The notes under the pieces: generated by a model
Seen by the model: the letters and a program-made list of their open reading frames with translations, nothing else
What the model was told of the DNA's origin: nothing
Databases searched by the model: none
Assembly: GCA_049651845.1 (NCBI GenBank)
Contig: JBASCW010000076.1
Location: 1 to 39,029, forward strand
Direction: 5' to 3'
DNA from: RBG-16-66-20 sp049651845
GTDB lineage: Bacteria > Pseudomonadota > Gammaproteobacteria > Burkholderiales > SG8-39
Length of the DNA: 39,029 bases
Position numbers and translations under genes: made by a program
In this document: positions 33,160 through 39,029 of the stretch, piece after piece
Position numbering within the stretch: position 1 is the stretch's first letter
Layout: each line of letters begins with the position of its first letter

Positions 33160-33479
33160 CGCTCGGCGCCGCGCTGTCGCTCGCGGCGGCCGGTACCCTG
33201 GCCTGCGACTTTCCGGACGAAGGCGGCAACACGCCTTGGCGGCGCGCGGTGTCGAAGGTCCGGTACCTGCCGGAGACCGAGGCGATGGCGCAGCTGCAGC
33301 CCGACCGCAGCATGATGCGCTACGTCGTGTCGCTCGACGCGCCGCGCCATCTCGCCGGCCGCTGCTGGTGGCCGGTCGAAGTGCGCGTCGACGGCAAGCT
33401 CTGGAAGCGCTTCCTGGTCACGCCGCAGGGCGACGCGTTGCGCGAAGAGCGCGCGCCTACTGACCGCCGCGCTTTCTGA
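33138..33479 (+). CDS. Small exported hypothetical protein
   Basis: This frame of 113 residues begins at a GTG (33138) inside the end of the cupin gene. The N terminus (VALGAALSLAAAGTLAC) is hydrophobic like a signal peptide but has no basic residues before it, so the true start may differ. The rest reads DFPDEGGNTPWRRAVSKVRY and PWWPVEVRVDGK-like sequence (CWWPVEVRVDGKLWKRFLV), which looks like a small periplasmic protein. Function unknown. It overlaps the convergent ankyrin gene by 23 bp. Confidence 0.55.
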   Translation: MGPLQGVALGAALSLAAAGTLACDFPDEGGNTPWRRAVSKVRYLPETEAMAQLQPDRSMMRYVVSLDAPRHLAGRCWWPVEVRVDGKLWKRFLVTPQGDALREERAPTDRRAF

Positions 33480-34206
33480 GCATCTGCTCGATGGTGCGGA
33501 AGTTCGCCGCGAGCGCGAGCCCGAGCGGCGTCGTGCCGCCCGCGCTCTTGGCGTTGACCTCGGCGCCCTTGTCGAGCAGGTACTCGGCAATCTCGGTGCG
33601 GCGGTACAGCACCGCCGTGTGCAGCGGCGTGGTGCCGCTCTTGGTGCGGCTGTTGACGTCGGCGCCGCGCTGCAGCAGCAGGCTCACCAGCGGCATCTCG
33701 CCCTTCATCACCGCGTAGTGCAGCGCCGAGGCGCCGGCGCCCGGGTCCTTCGCCTCCACGTCGGCGCCCTGCTCGATCATCTTCACCGCGGCCGCGTAAT
33801 CGCCCTTGGCGATCGCCGCGCGCAGGCTCTGCGTGGCGGCTGCGTTCGGCGCCGCCATTACCGGTTGCGGCGCGGCCTGAGGCTGCGCGGGTGCCGCGGC
33901 TGGCGCAGGCGCGGCCGCGGGCTCCCGCGGCGACGGATCTGACACGGGCTGCGCATCCGGCGAAGCCGGCGGCGGCGGTGCGCTCGGGATCTCGCCTTCG
34001 CGCATGCGGCCGCCGCCGAAGATGGACTCGAACAGGCCGCGCAGCGCGCCGCCGATGGCCTCGATCGGATTGGCTGGCGAAGCAGGCTGCGTGGCGGCCG
34101 GCGGCGGCTGCGATTGCGGCTGGGATTCCTGCTGCTGCGCGCGGAGCGCCGGCGCAACGCCGAGCGCGAGTGCGAGCAAAGCAGCGATCCACAGCCTGCC
34201 GCGCAT
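33457..34206 (-). CDS. Exported ankyrin-repeat protein
   Basis: This 249-residue protein has a signal peptide (MRGRLWIAALLALALGVAPA, LRA|QQ) and a long Pro/Ala/Gln-rich low-complexity linker (about residues 25-120). Three to four ankyrin repeats form the C-terminal half: AAVKMIEQGADVEAKDP, SALHYAVMKGEMPLVSLLLQ, TPLHTAVLYRRTEIAEYLLD and TPLGLALAANFRTIEQML. Periplasmic ankyrin proteins of this type mediate protein contacts, and no partner can be named. The start is set at 34206; the frame is open upstream but without a signal peptide there. It diverges from yciB. Confidence 0.88.
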   Translation of the reverse strand: MRGRLWIAALLALALGVAPALRAQQQESQPQSQPPPAATQPASPANPIEAIGGALRGLFESIFGGGRMREGEIPSAPPPPASPDAQPVSDPSPREPAAAPAPAAAPAQPQAAPQPVMAAPNAAATQSLRAAIAKGDYAAAVKMIEQGADVEAKDPGAGASALHYAVMKGEMPLVSLLLQRGADVNSRTKSGTTPLHTAVLYRRTEIAEYLLDKGAEVNAKSAGGTTPLGLALAANFRTIEQMLRKRGGQ

Positions 34207-34231
34207 GCGGTTCCCCCACCCCCCTTTGCGT

Positions 34232-34245
34232 AATAATACCCCTGA
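34232..34245 (+). promoter_or_regulatory. -10-like element immediately upstream of yciB
   Basis: TAATAATA at 34231-34238 offers a -10 (AATAAT, 34232-34237) with a predicted start about 34244, two bases before the ATG at 34246. No Shine-Dalgarno sequence is present between them, implying a near-leaderless yciB mRNA. No convincing -35 was found. Confidence 0.35.
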
Positions 34246-34797
34246 ATGAAATTCCTCTTCGATCTGTTTCCGGTCGTCTGCTTCTTCGCGGTCTACTGGC
34301 TCAGCGACATCTACGTCGCCACCATCGCGGCGATCGCCGCCACCTTCGCCCAGGTGGCCTGGCTGCGCATGCGCCGGCGCCCCGTCGACACCATGCTCTG
34401 GGTGAGCCTCGCGCTGATCGTTGTTTTCGGCGGCATGACCCTGTTCCTGCAGGACCGGCGCTTCATCATGTGGAAGCCCACGGTGCTCTACTGGATCTTC
34501 GCCGCGGTGCTCGCCGTCTCGGCGACCGTGCTGCGCAAGAACCTGATCCGCGCGATGCTGCAGAAGGAGCTCAGCGTGCCGGATTCGGTTTGGGCGGGGC
34601 TGAACTGGAGCTGGGTCGGCTTCTTCGCCACCATGGGCTGCCTCAACCTGTACGTGGCGTTCAACTTCGAGGAAGCGACCTGGGTGAACTTCAAGCTCGT
34701 GGGCGGCATCGGCCTGATGCTGCTGTTCGTCCTCGCGCAGGCGCTGGTGCTCGCGCGCTACGTGGACGAGAAGCCCGTGCCGGGCGACGAGCCGTGA
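34246..34797 (+). CDS. yciB: Inner-membrane protein YciB (septation protein A family)
   Basis: This 183-residue protein has five hydrophobic segments and the YciB landmarks MKFLFDLFPVVCFFAVY, RFIMWKPTVLYWIFA, LRKNLIRAML and LNLYVAFNF. It is an inner-membrane protein linked to cell envelope integrity and division. The ATG at 34246 gives the canonical N terminus. It overlaps the BolA gene by GTGA and is followed by ppiC, the yciB-bolA-ppiC order common in betaproteobacteria. Confidence 0.93.
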   Translation: MKFLFDLFPVVCFFAVYWLSDIYVATIAAIAATFAQVAWLRMRRRPVDTMLWVSLALIVVFGGMTLFLQDRRFIMWKPTVLYWIFAAVLAVSATVLRKNLIRAMLQKELSVPDSVWAGLNWSWVGFFATMGCLNLYVAFNFEEATWVNFKLVGGIGLMLLFVLAQALVLARYVDEKPVPGDEP

Positions 34798-35078
34798 GCG
34801 CGGCGCAAGACGTGCCGGGGGAAATCCGCCGGCGCCTCGGCGCGCTCGCGCCCGCGCGACTGGAGCTGATTGACGAAAGCGCGAAGCACGCAGGGCATGC
34901 GGGCGCAAAGCCTGGTGGCAATACGCATTGGCGACTGACGATCGTGTCGGCGGCATTCGCGGGCAAGCCCACCGTCGCGCGCCATCGCATGGTCTACGCG
35001 GCGCTCGGCGAGCTGATGCAGGATCCGATCCATGCGCTCGCCATCACCGCCCGCGCGCCGGGCGAATCTGACGCATAA
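34794..35078 (+). CDS. BolA-family protein
   Basis: This 94-residue single-domain protein has the BolA fold: helix LGALAPARLELIDESAKHAGH, THWRLTIVSAAFAGK with the conserved basic patch, and RHRMVYAALGELMQDPIHAL. BolA proteins pair with monothiol glutaredoxins in iron-sulfur handling or gene control. It starts at GTG 34794, overlapping the yciB stop by GTGA. The invariant histidine in THWRL and the cluster position between yciB and ppiC support the call. Confidence 0.9.
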   Translation: MSAAQDVPGEIRRRLGALAPARLELIDESAKHAGHAGAKPGGNTHWRLTIVSAAFAGKPTVARHRMVYAALGELMQDPIHALAITARAPGESDA

Positions 35079-35105
35079 TTGCGCCTGATCCCCGAAAGGA
35101 AACGA

Positions 35106-35951
35106 ATGAACAGTCGATTCATCGCCCTCGCGCTGTGCCTGTCGGCCGCATTGTGCCAGCCCGCGCTCTCCCAGCAACTGCCGACCAAGGAGCCCGCGAA
35201 GGCCGCGCCAGCGCCCGCCAAGCCGGCGCCCGCGACCGGACCGGTCGCCACCGTGAACGGCCAGACGATCCCGCGCCAGCGCTTCGACGCCGTGCTGCGC
35301 CAGCAGACCAGCCGCGGCGCCGCCGACAGCGAGGGGCTGCGCGCGCAGGTGCGCGAGGCGCTGATCAACAACGAGCTGCTGGTGCAGGAGGCGAACCGCG
35401 CCGGCGTGGCGAAGCGCCCCGAGGTGCAGCAGCAGGTCGATCTCGCGCGCCAGGAAGTCGTCGCCAACGCGATGGTCGCCGAGTACCTGCGCACGCATCC
35501 GATCTCGGACGCCGAGATCCAGAAGGAGTACGACGCCGCCCGGGCGCGGACCGGCGAGCGCGAGTACCGGGCGCGCCACATCCTCGTCGCCAACGAGGAC
35601 GACGCCAAGGCGGCGATCGCCGACCTGAAGAAGGGCGGCAAGTTCGAGGAGATCGCCCAGAAGCGCTCGCTCGACGAGGGCACGCGGCCCAAGGGCGGCG
35701 ACCTCGACTGGAACGTACCGACCAATTTCGACAAGGCCTTCTCCGATGCGATGATCAAGCTCGAGAAGGGCAAGATGACCGAGACGCCGGTGCGCTCGCG
35801 CTTCGGCTTCCACGTGATCCTGCTCGAAGACGTGCGCCAGGTGTCCTTCCCGAAGCTGGAGCAGGTACGCCAGCAGATCGCGCAGGGCGTCACCAGCCAG
35901 CGCGTGGAAGCCTTCCTGCGCGAGCTGCGCGGCAAGGCGAAAATCGAATAG
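35106..35951 (+). CDS. Parvulin-type peptidyl-prolyl isomerase, exported
   Basis: This 281-residue protein has a signal peptide (MNSRFIALALCLSAALCQPAL, cleavage after ALS or similar) and an Ala/Pro/Lys-rich linker. A SurA/PrsA-like N-terminal helical region (about 55-140) precedes a parvulin domain (about 155-250: YRARHILVANEDDAKAAIAD, FEEIAQKRS, GGDLDWNVPTNF, TPVRSRFGFHVILLED). It assists folding of periplasmic or outer-membrane proteins. The ATG at 35106 has AAAGGAAA upstream; a start nine codons earlier would destroy the signal peptide. It follows bolA by 27 bp. Confidence 0.92.
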   Translation: MNSRFIALALCLSAALCQPALSQQLPTKEPAKAAPAPAKPAPATGPVATVNGQTIPRQRFDAVLRQQTSRGAADSEGLRAQVREALINNELLVQEANRAGVAKRPEVQQQVDLARQEVVANAMVAEYLRTHPISDAEIQKEYDAARARTGEREYRARHILVANEDDAKAAIADLKKGGKFEEIAQKRSLDEGTRPKGGDLDWNVPTNFDKAFSDAMIKLEKGKMTETPVRSRFGFHVILLEDVRQVSFPKLEQVRQQIAQGVTSQRVEAFLRELRGKAKIE

Positions 35952-36021
35952 CCGTGCCCTCCGCCCGGCGTAAGGAATCGCCCGCGCCGCGCGACCGAGC
36001 GGGACAGGAGGGAACGATCCG

Positions 36022-36615
36022 ATGCTGCGCAGATTCCTGCTGATCCTCGGCCTTGCGCTCGCCGTCCCGGCGCTCGCGCAGGGCCCGCTGGGCACCGCGA
36101 CCTTTGCGATGGGCTGCTTCTGGTGCGGCGAGGAAGCCTTCGAGAAGGTGCCGGGCGTGGTCTCGGCCGTCTCCGGCTACCTCGACGGCCGCACCAAGAA
36201 CCCGAGCTACGAGCAGGTGTCCTCGGGCATGACCGGCCACACCGAGGCGGTCGAAGTGAAATTCGACCCCGCCAAGGTGAGCTACGAGAAGCTGCTCGAC
36301 GTGTTCTGGCTGAACCACGACCCGACCACGCTCGATCGCCAGTTCTGCGACAGCGGCTCGCAGTACCGCCCGGGCATCTACTGGCACGACGAGGCACAAC
36401 ACAAGGCCGCCGAAGCGTCGAAGGCGAAATACGAGAAGCTCAAGACCTTCAGGCAGCCGATCGTCACCCCGATCGTCAAGGCTTCGCAGTTCTGGCCGGC
36501 CGAGGACTACCACCAGGACTACTACAAGAAGAACCCGGCGCGCTACAAGCTCTATGCGACCGGCTGCGGGCGCTACTCGCGCCTGGACGAGCTCTGGGGC
36601 AAGCTTCGGAAGTAG
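36022..36615 (+). CDS. msrA: Peptide methionine sulfoxide reductase MsrA, exported
   Basis: This 197-residue enzyme has a signal peptide (MLRRFLLILGLALAVPALAQ) and the MsrA catalytic region FAMGCFWCGEEAFEKVPGV. The usual GCFWG is GCFWC, placing a second cysteine (C35) three residues from the nucleophile C32, a variant known in some MsrA groups. Further motifs are SGYLDGRTKNPSYEQVSSG-like sequence, HTEAVEVKFDP, LDVFWLNHDPTT and the resolving region QYRPGIYW. It repairs S-methionine sulfoxide in periplasmic proteins. Strong Shine-Dalgarno AGGAGGG at 36006-36012. Confidence 0.93.
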   Translation: MLRRFLLILGLALAVPALAQGPLGTATFAMGCFWCGEEAFEKVPGVVSAVSGYLDGRTKNPSYEQVSSGMTGHTEAVEVKFDPAKVSYEKLLDVFWLNHDPTTLDRQFCDSGSQYRPGIYWHDEAQHKAAEASKAKYEKLKTFRQPIVTPIVKASQFWPAEDYHQDYYKKNPARYKLYATGCGRYSRLDELWGKLRK

Positions 36616-36618
36616 TGC

Positions 36619-37197
36619 CTAGAACTTGCGCGCGCGGTCGAGCTCGCTGACGCGGCCGCCGATCAGCGTGATCGTGGTGGTGAACGGATCGCCGGGCGTG
36701 GGCAGGTAGGTCCAGCTGACCATGCGCTGGCCGCCCGAGGCAGCGACGCGCGTGTTGCGGTCCACCTGCACTGCGGTCGGCGCGTCGATCGCGATTCCCT
36801 GGTCGCTCACGAAATCCGGTTCGCCCGCGATGCCGAGCAGCTCGCCCTCGGTCATGCCGCGCTGGATGCGCACGTAGTTGCGGAAATCGAGCCCGCGCGG
36901 CGCTTTCGGTGCCGCCGCGGCTCGTGCCGCTGCGTCTTTCGCGTCGCCGGCATCGCGCTGGCGCTGGCGCGCTTCCAGGCGCTCGCCCTGGCAGCGCGCC
37001 GTGTAGCACTCCGGGCTCCCGGGCGCCTCGGGCCCGGCCTTCGCGTCCGGATCCACCACCGTGGCCTTGATCTCCTTCGGCGGCTTCTGGTTGGAGTACT
37101 GGACGCGGCCGTTCTGGTCCACCCAGCGGTAGATCTGCGCGTGCGCGGCGCCGGCGGCGAGCAGCAGGATCCCTACGAGCCATGGCGAGAGAGACAT
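36619..37197 (-). CDS. Exported DUF4124-domain protein with SmpA/OmlA-like C-terminal region
   Basis: This 192-residue protein has a signal peptide (MSLSPWLVGILLLAAGAAHA), then the DUF4124 motif QIYRWVDQNGRVQYSNQKPP and a helical, Arg/Ala-rich linker (about 65-95). Its C-terminal part, with FRNYVRIQRGMTEGELLGIAG and WTYLPTPGDPFTTTITLIGG, resembles the SmpA/OmlA/BamE fold that follows DUF4124 in some proteins. The two cysteines in SPECYTARC may form a disulphide. It is probably periplasmic with unknown function. It converges on msrA, 3 bp apart. Confidence 0.85.
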   Translation of the reverse strand: MSLSPWLVGILLLAAGAAHAQIYRWVDQNGRVQYSNQKPPKEIKATVVDPDAKAGPEAPGSPECYTARCQGERLEARQRQRDAGDAKDAAARAAAAPKAPRGLDFRNYVRIQRGMTEGELLGIAGEPDFVSDQGIAIDAPTAVQVDRNTRVAASGGQRMVSWTYLPTPGDPFTTTITLIGGRVSELDRARKF

Positions 37198-37286
37198 GGG
37201 CGAATTTGTACCGCAGGCCGCGTGCCGCGTGCATGGAATTTACAAATTGACGCACATTCGTTGCCGGCATGCGGGCGTCCGTCCCG

Positions 37287-37931
37287 TCACGCCGGCGCCC
37301 GCCAGGTGAGCAACCAGTAGTAGTCGAGCAGCTCGACGTTCGCCCCCCAGCCGAGCCGCGAGACGCGCTGGATGAGCTCGCTCTCGGACGGAAAGTTCTT
37401 CAGCACCTCGTAGGTGCTGCCATCGTCGAGGCTGCGCAGTTGGTACACGTTGCCGCGTGCATCCCGCCGCGCCAGCGCGGTGCTCGAGCCTTCGACGTAG
37501 CGGTTGTCGAGAACGGCGATCAGCGCGCCCGGCGCGACCGCGGACAGGCAATCCGCGATGAAGCCGTCGAGCTTTTCAAGCGGCACATGGGACCACCAGA
37601 AGCCGGCGAACAGCGCGTCGTGCTGGCGGCCGAGGTCCGGGATCTCGTAGGCGCTGCCGCGAACGAAAGTCACCTTCGATGCGTTCGGCTTGGTGCGCGC
37701 AACGGCAAGGACCTCTTCGTTCAGGTCGAGCGCCGTGACTTGGGCCGCGCTGCCCGCGATCACGTCGGTCCAGTAGCCGGTGCCGCAGGCGAGCTCAAGC
37801 ACGCGCCTGCCGGCAAACAACTTGCCGATGCGCGCCTTGAGCGCGGCAAGGTTCGCCTGGCGCTCGGGCCTGGCGTAGATGCGCTCGTACTCGGCGGCGC
37901 GCTTTGCGTAGTAGTCGGCGAGGTGATCCAT
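37287..37931 (-). CDS. Class I SAM-dependent methyltransferase
   Basis: This 214-residue methyltransferase has SAM-binding motif I VLELACGTGYWT (residues about 44-55), motif II VTALDLNEEVLAVA, and motif III-like sequence LDGFIADCLSAVAPGALIAVLD. The N terminus MDHLADYYAKRAAEYERIY is typical of small stand-alone SAM methyltransferases. The substrate is unknown. The start at 37931 is the ATG that gives the family-like beginning; the open frame upstream does not. It diverges from the tssL gene with 199 bp between. Confidence 0.88.
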   Translation of the reverse strand: MDHLADYYAKRAAEYERIYARPERQANLAALKARIGKLFAGRRVLELACGTGYWTDVIAGSAAQVTALDLNEEVLAVARTKPNASKVTFVRGSAYEIPDLGRQHDALFAGFWWSHVPLEKLDGFIADCLSAVAPGALIAVLDNRYVEGSSTALARRDARGNVYQLRSLDDGSTYEVLKNFPSESELIQRVSRLGWGANVELLDYYWLLTWRAPA

Positions 37932-38130
37932 GGTCTGGGCGGCGGTCCGCAGGATACATGGAATAAAATTCCCCCATGCCCGCTGGATGGATCGCAGGTC
38001 TCCGGGGCGTCGACCTCGGAATGCCGGAGGTCGCGGCGGGCGGGTGAGGACGGCTCGGGGAAAATCGGCTTCGCCGAAGGCCCGTTCCACCCATAAAATA
38101 GCGGCGTGTCAGGGAGCGGTTCACAACGAG
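37932..38130. other. Intergenic region between methyltransferase gene and tssL
   Basis: This 199-bp gap is the largest in the window. It holds a hairpin-forming repeat (CGACCTC at 38011-38017 with GAGGTCG at 38027-38033), a short stem TCGGC/GCCGA at 38065-38077, and a -10-like TAAAAT at 38094-38099 about 31 bp before the tssL ATG. No gene, terminator T-run or convincing -35 was seen. Confidence 0.4.
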
Positions 38131-39029
38131 ATGGCTGAAGAGTCCAAGCAGGCCTTCGATCCGGACGCCACGGTCAAGCAGCCGGCGGATGCGGAGGCGA
38201 CGGTGACGCAACCGATCCTGCTCGACCCCGAGGCCACGGTGACGCAGCCGATCGCAGCGCCGGATCCGGAGGCGACGTTCACCGGACCGAGGCCCAAAGG
38301 CGAGCCGGACGCCGAATCCACCGACCGGCGCCCCGCCTTCGACCCGGATGCGACCGATCGCCGGCCGGCGTTCGATCCGGAGGCCACGGTGCGCGCGCCC
38401 GCGCGCGCGAAGCAGAGGCGCAATCCCTTCGCGCCGAAGGCGCCGCCCGAGACCATCCAGGCGAACCTCTCCGCGCTCGGCGGCATCAACCCGCTGGTGG
38501 CGATGGCGAACCCGATCCTCGCGGCCGTGCCGCAGATCCGGCGCACGCTCAAGCACCCTGACCCTGCGGACCTGCGCGCGAGCCTCAAGGACCAGATCGA
38601 GGCGCTCGAAATGAGCGCGATGAGCGCCGAGATCGACGACGTCACGGTCTCGGCCGCGGTCTATGCGCTGTGCGCGCTGCTCGACGAATCGGCCGCCGCC
38701 ACGCCCTGGGGCCAGGACTGGATCGACAACGGCCTGCTGAAGGCGCTACGCGGCGAGAGCGGCGGCGCGGAGGGCTTCTTCACGCAGCTCGAGCGCCTCT
38801 CGGCCGAGCCCGAGAAGAACGCCGACCTGCTCGAGTTCCACTACATCTGCATCGCGCTCGGCTTCGAGGGCAAATACCGCGGCGCCGAAGGCGGACGCCA
38901 GGCGCTCGAGCAGGCGAGAAACCAGCTCTATGGCCTGATCGCGCGGCGCCGGCCGCGCCCGGATGCGCTCTCGGAGCGCTGGCGCACGCCCGCTGCGCAG
39001 GCGGCCGCCGACGCCGCGCTGCAGACCGC
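38131..39029 (+). CDS. tssL: TssL / DotU-family type VI secretion protein with N-terminal DPEATV repeats (3' end outside window)
   Basis: The first 299 residues are visible. Residues 9-90 contain seven copies of a D-P/A-E/D-A/S-T-x-x-x-P unit, each with one threonine in the same place (T14, T24, T36, T49, T64, T75, T86). From about residue 105 the DotU/TssL cytoplasmic domain follows: NPLVAMANPILAAVPQIRR, VTVSAAVYALCALLDESA, WGQDWIDNGLLKALRGES and FHYICIALGFEGKYRGAEGG. The membrane segment expected after this is beyond the window. TssL anchors the type VI secretion membrane complex with TssM and TssJ. The acidic-Thr repeats look like phospho-threonine sites for an FHA protein, as known for Agrobacterium TssL phosphorylated by PpkA. 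Confidence 0.9.
   Translation, partial: MAEESKQAFDPDATVKQPADAEATVTQPILLDPEATVTQPIAAPDPEATFTGPRPKGEPDAESTDRRPAFDPDATDRRPAFDPEATVRAPARAKQRRNPFAPKAPPETIQANLSALGGINPLVAMANPILAAVPQIRRTLKHPDPADLRASLKDQIEALEMSAMSAEIDDVTVSAAVYALCALLDESAAATPWGQDWIDNGLLKALRGESGGAEGFFTQLERLSAEPEKNADLLEFHYICIALGFEGKYRGAEGGRQALEQARNQLYGLIARRRPRPDALSERWRTPAAQAAADAALQT
38155..38400 (+). repeat. Seven tandem-like DPEATV codon repeats in tssL
   Basis: Units such as FDPDATVKQP, LDPEATVTQP, DPEATFTGP, FDPDATDRRP and FDPEATVRAP recur every 10-15 codons. The codons differ enough between copies that the repeats are old or selected for protein sequence rather than recently amplified DNA. Confidence 0.75.

Noticed and set aside
37977..38048. 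23-codon ORF after an AT-rich -10-like stretch
   Set aside because: Too short, no ribosome site and no recognisable sequence; it more likely marks promoter or hairpin sequence of the intergenic region.

Overview
The window is a gene-dense, high-GC stretch (no gap between genes exceeds about 200 bp) from what looks like a betaproteobacterium. The reasons are the Box-type aerobic benzoyl-CoA pathway, a 4-hydroxybenzoyl-CoA reductase, a yciB-bolA-ppiC cluster, Liv-type aromatic-acid transporters and a type VI secretion tssL. I saw no RNA genes, CRISPR array, transposase or replication origin. The organism is probably a metabolically flexible facultative or microaerophilic aromatic degrader: FNR-type boxes and a hemerythrin-like protein sit beside genes of the oxygen-dependent Box route.

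Layout. 1-1376: the 3' end of a divergent enolase, converging on an orphan LolD-like ABC ATPase. 1429-9931: a rightward catabolic operon with a periplasmic binding protein, LivH/M/G/F permease and ATPases, a gentisate-dioxygenase-like bicupin, a Rieske oxygenase, a glutamine-synthetase-like ligase and a small protein. Two terminator-like hairpins lie inside it, directly in front of livH and of the ligase gene. 9932-12619: a fatty acid hydroxylase-family membrane protein, a sirtuin and an aldo/keto reductase. 12616-16560 (leftward): hcrC-hcrA-hcrB for 4-hydroxybenzoyl-CoA reductase, divided by a perfect palindrome from a divergent zinc-free MDR dehydrogenase. 17655-22113: an FNR-type promoter followed by SDR, crotonase, acyl-CoA dehydrogenase and acyl-CoA ligase genes, resembling alicyclic (bad/ali) or 2-aminobenzoyl-CoA-type clusters. 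22130-25121: a hemerythrin-like gene and a shortened crotonase around a perfect FNR box, a lipoprotein serine hydrolase and a broken amidohydrolase. 25125-33159: the box locus, with flavodoxin-bclA-glycosyltransferase leftward and boxR-boxC-boxB plus two accessory genes rightward, from interlocked divergent promoters. 33138-37931: housekeeping and envelope genes (ankyrin protein, yciB, bolA, ppiC, msrA, a DUF4124 protein, a methyltransferase). 38131-end: the start of tssL with an unusual seven-repeat threonine tail.

How the genes work together. HcrABC would turn 4-hydroxybenzoyl-CoA into benzoyl-CoA. BclA makes benzoyl-CoA from benzoate. BoxB epoxidises benzoyl-CoA and BoxC opens the ring. 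The FNR-controlled SDR/crotonase/dehydrogenase/ligase set handles another ring acid as its CoA thioester. The operon at 1.4-9.9 kb looks like a self-contained uptake and breakdown system for an unidentified, possibly amino-substituted aromatic acid, in which the glutamine-synthetase-like enzyme may gamma-glutamylate the substrate. This is the best candidate for an undescribed system in the window. All functional calls come from reading motifs and remembered families; no searches were run.
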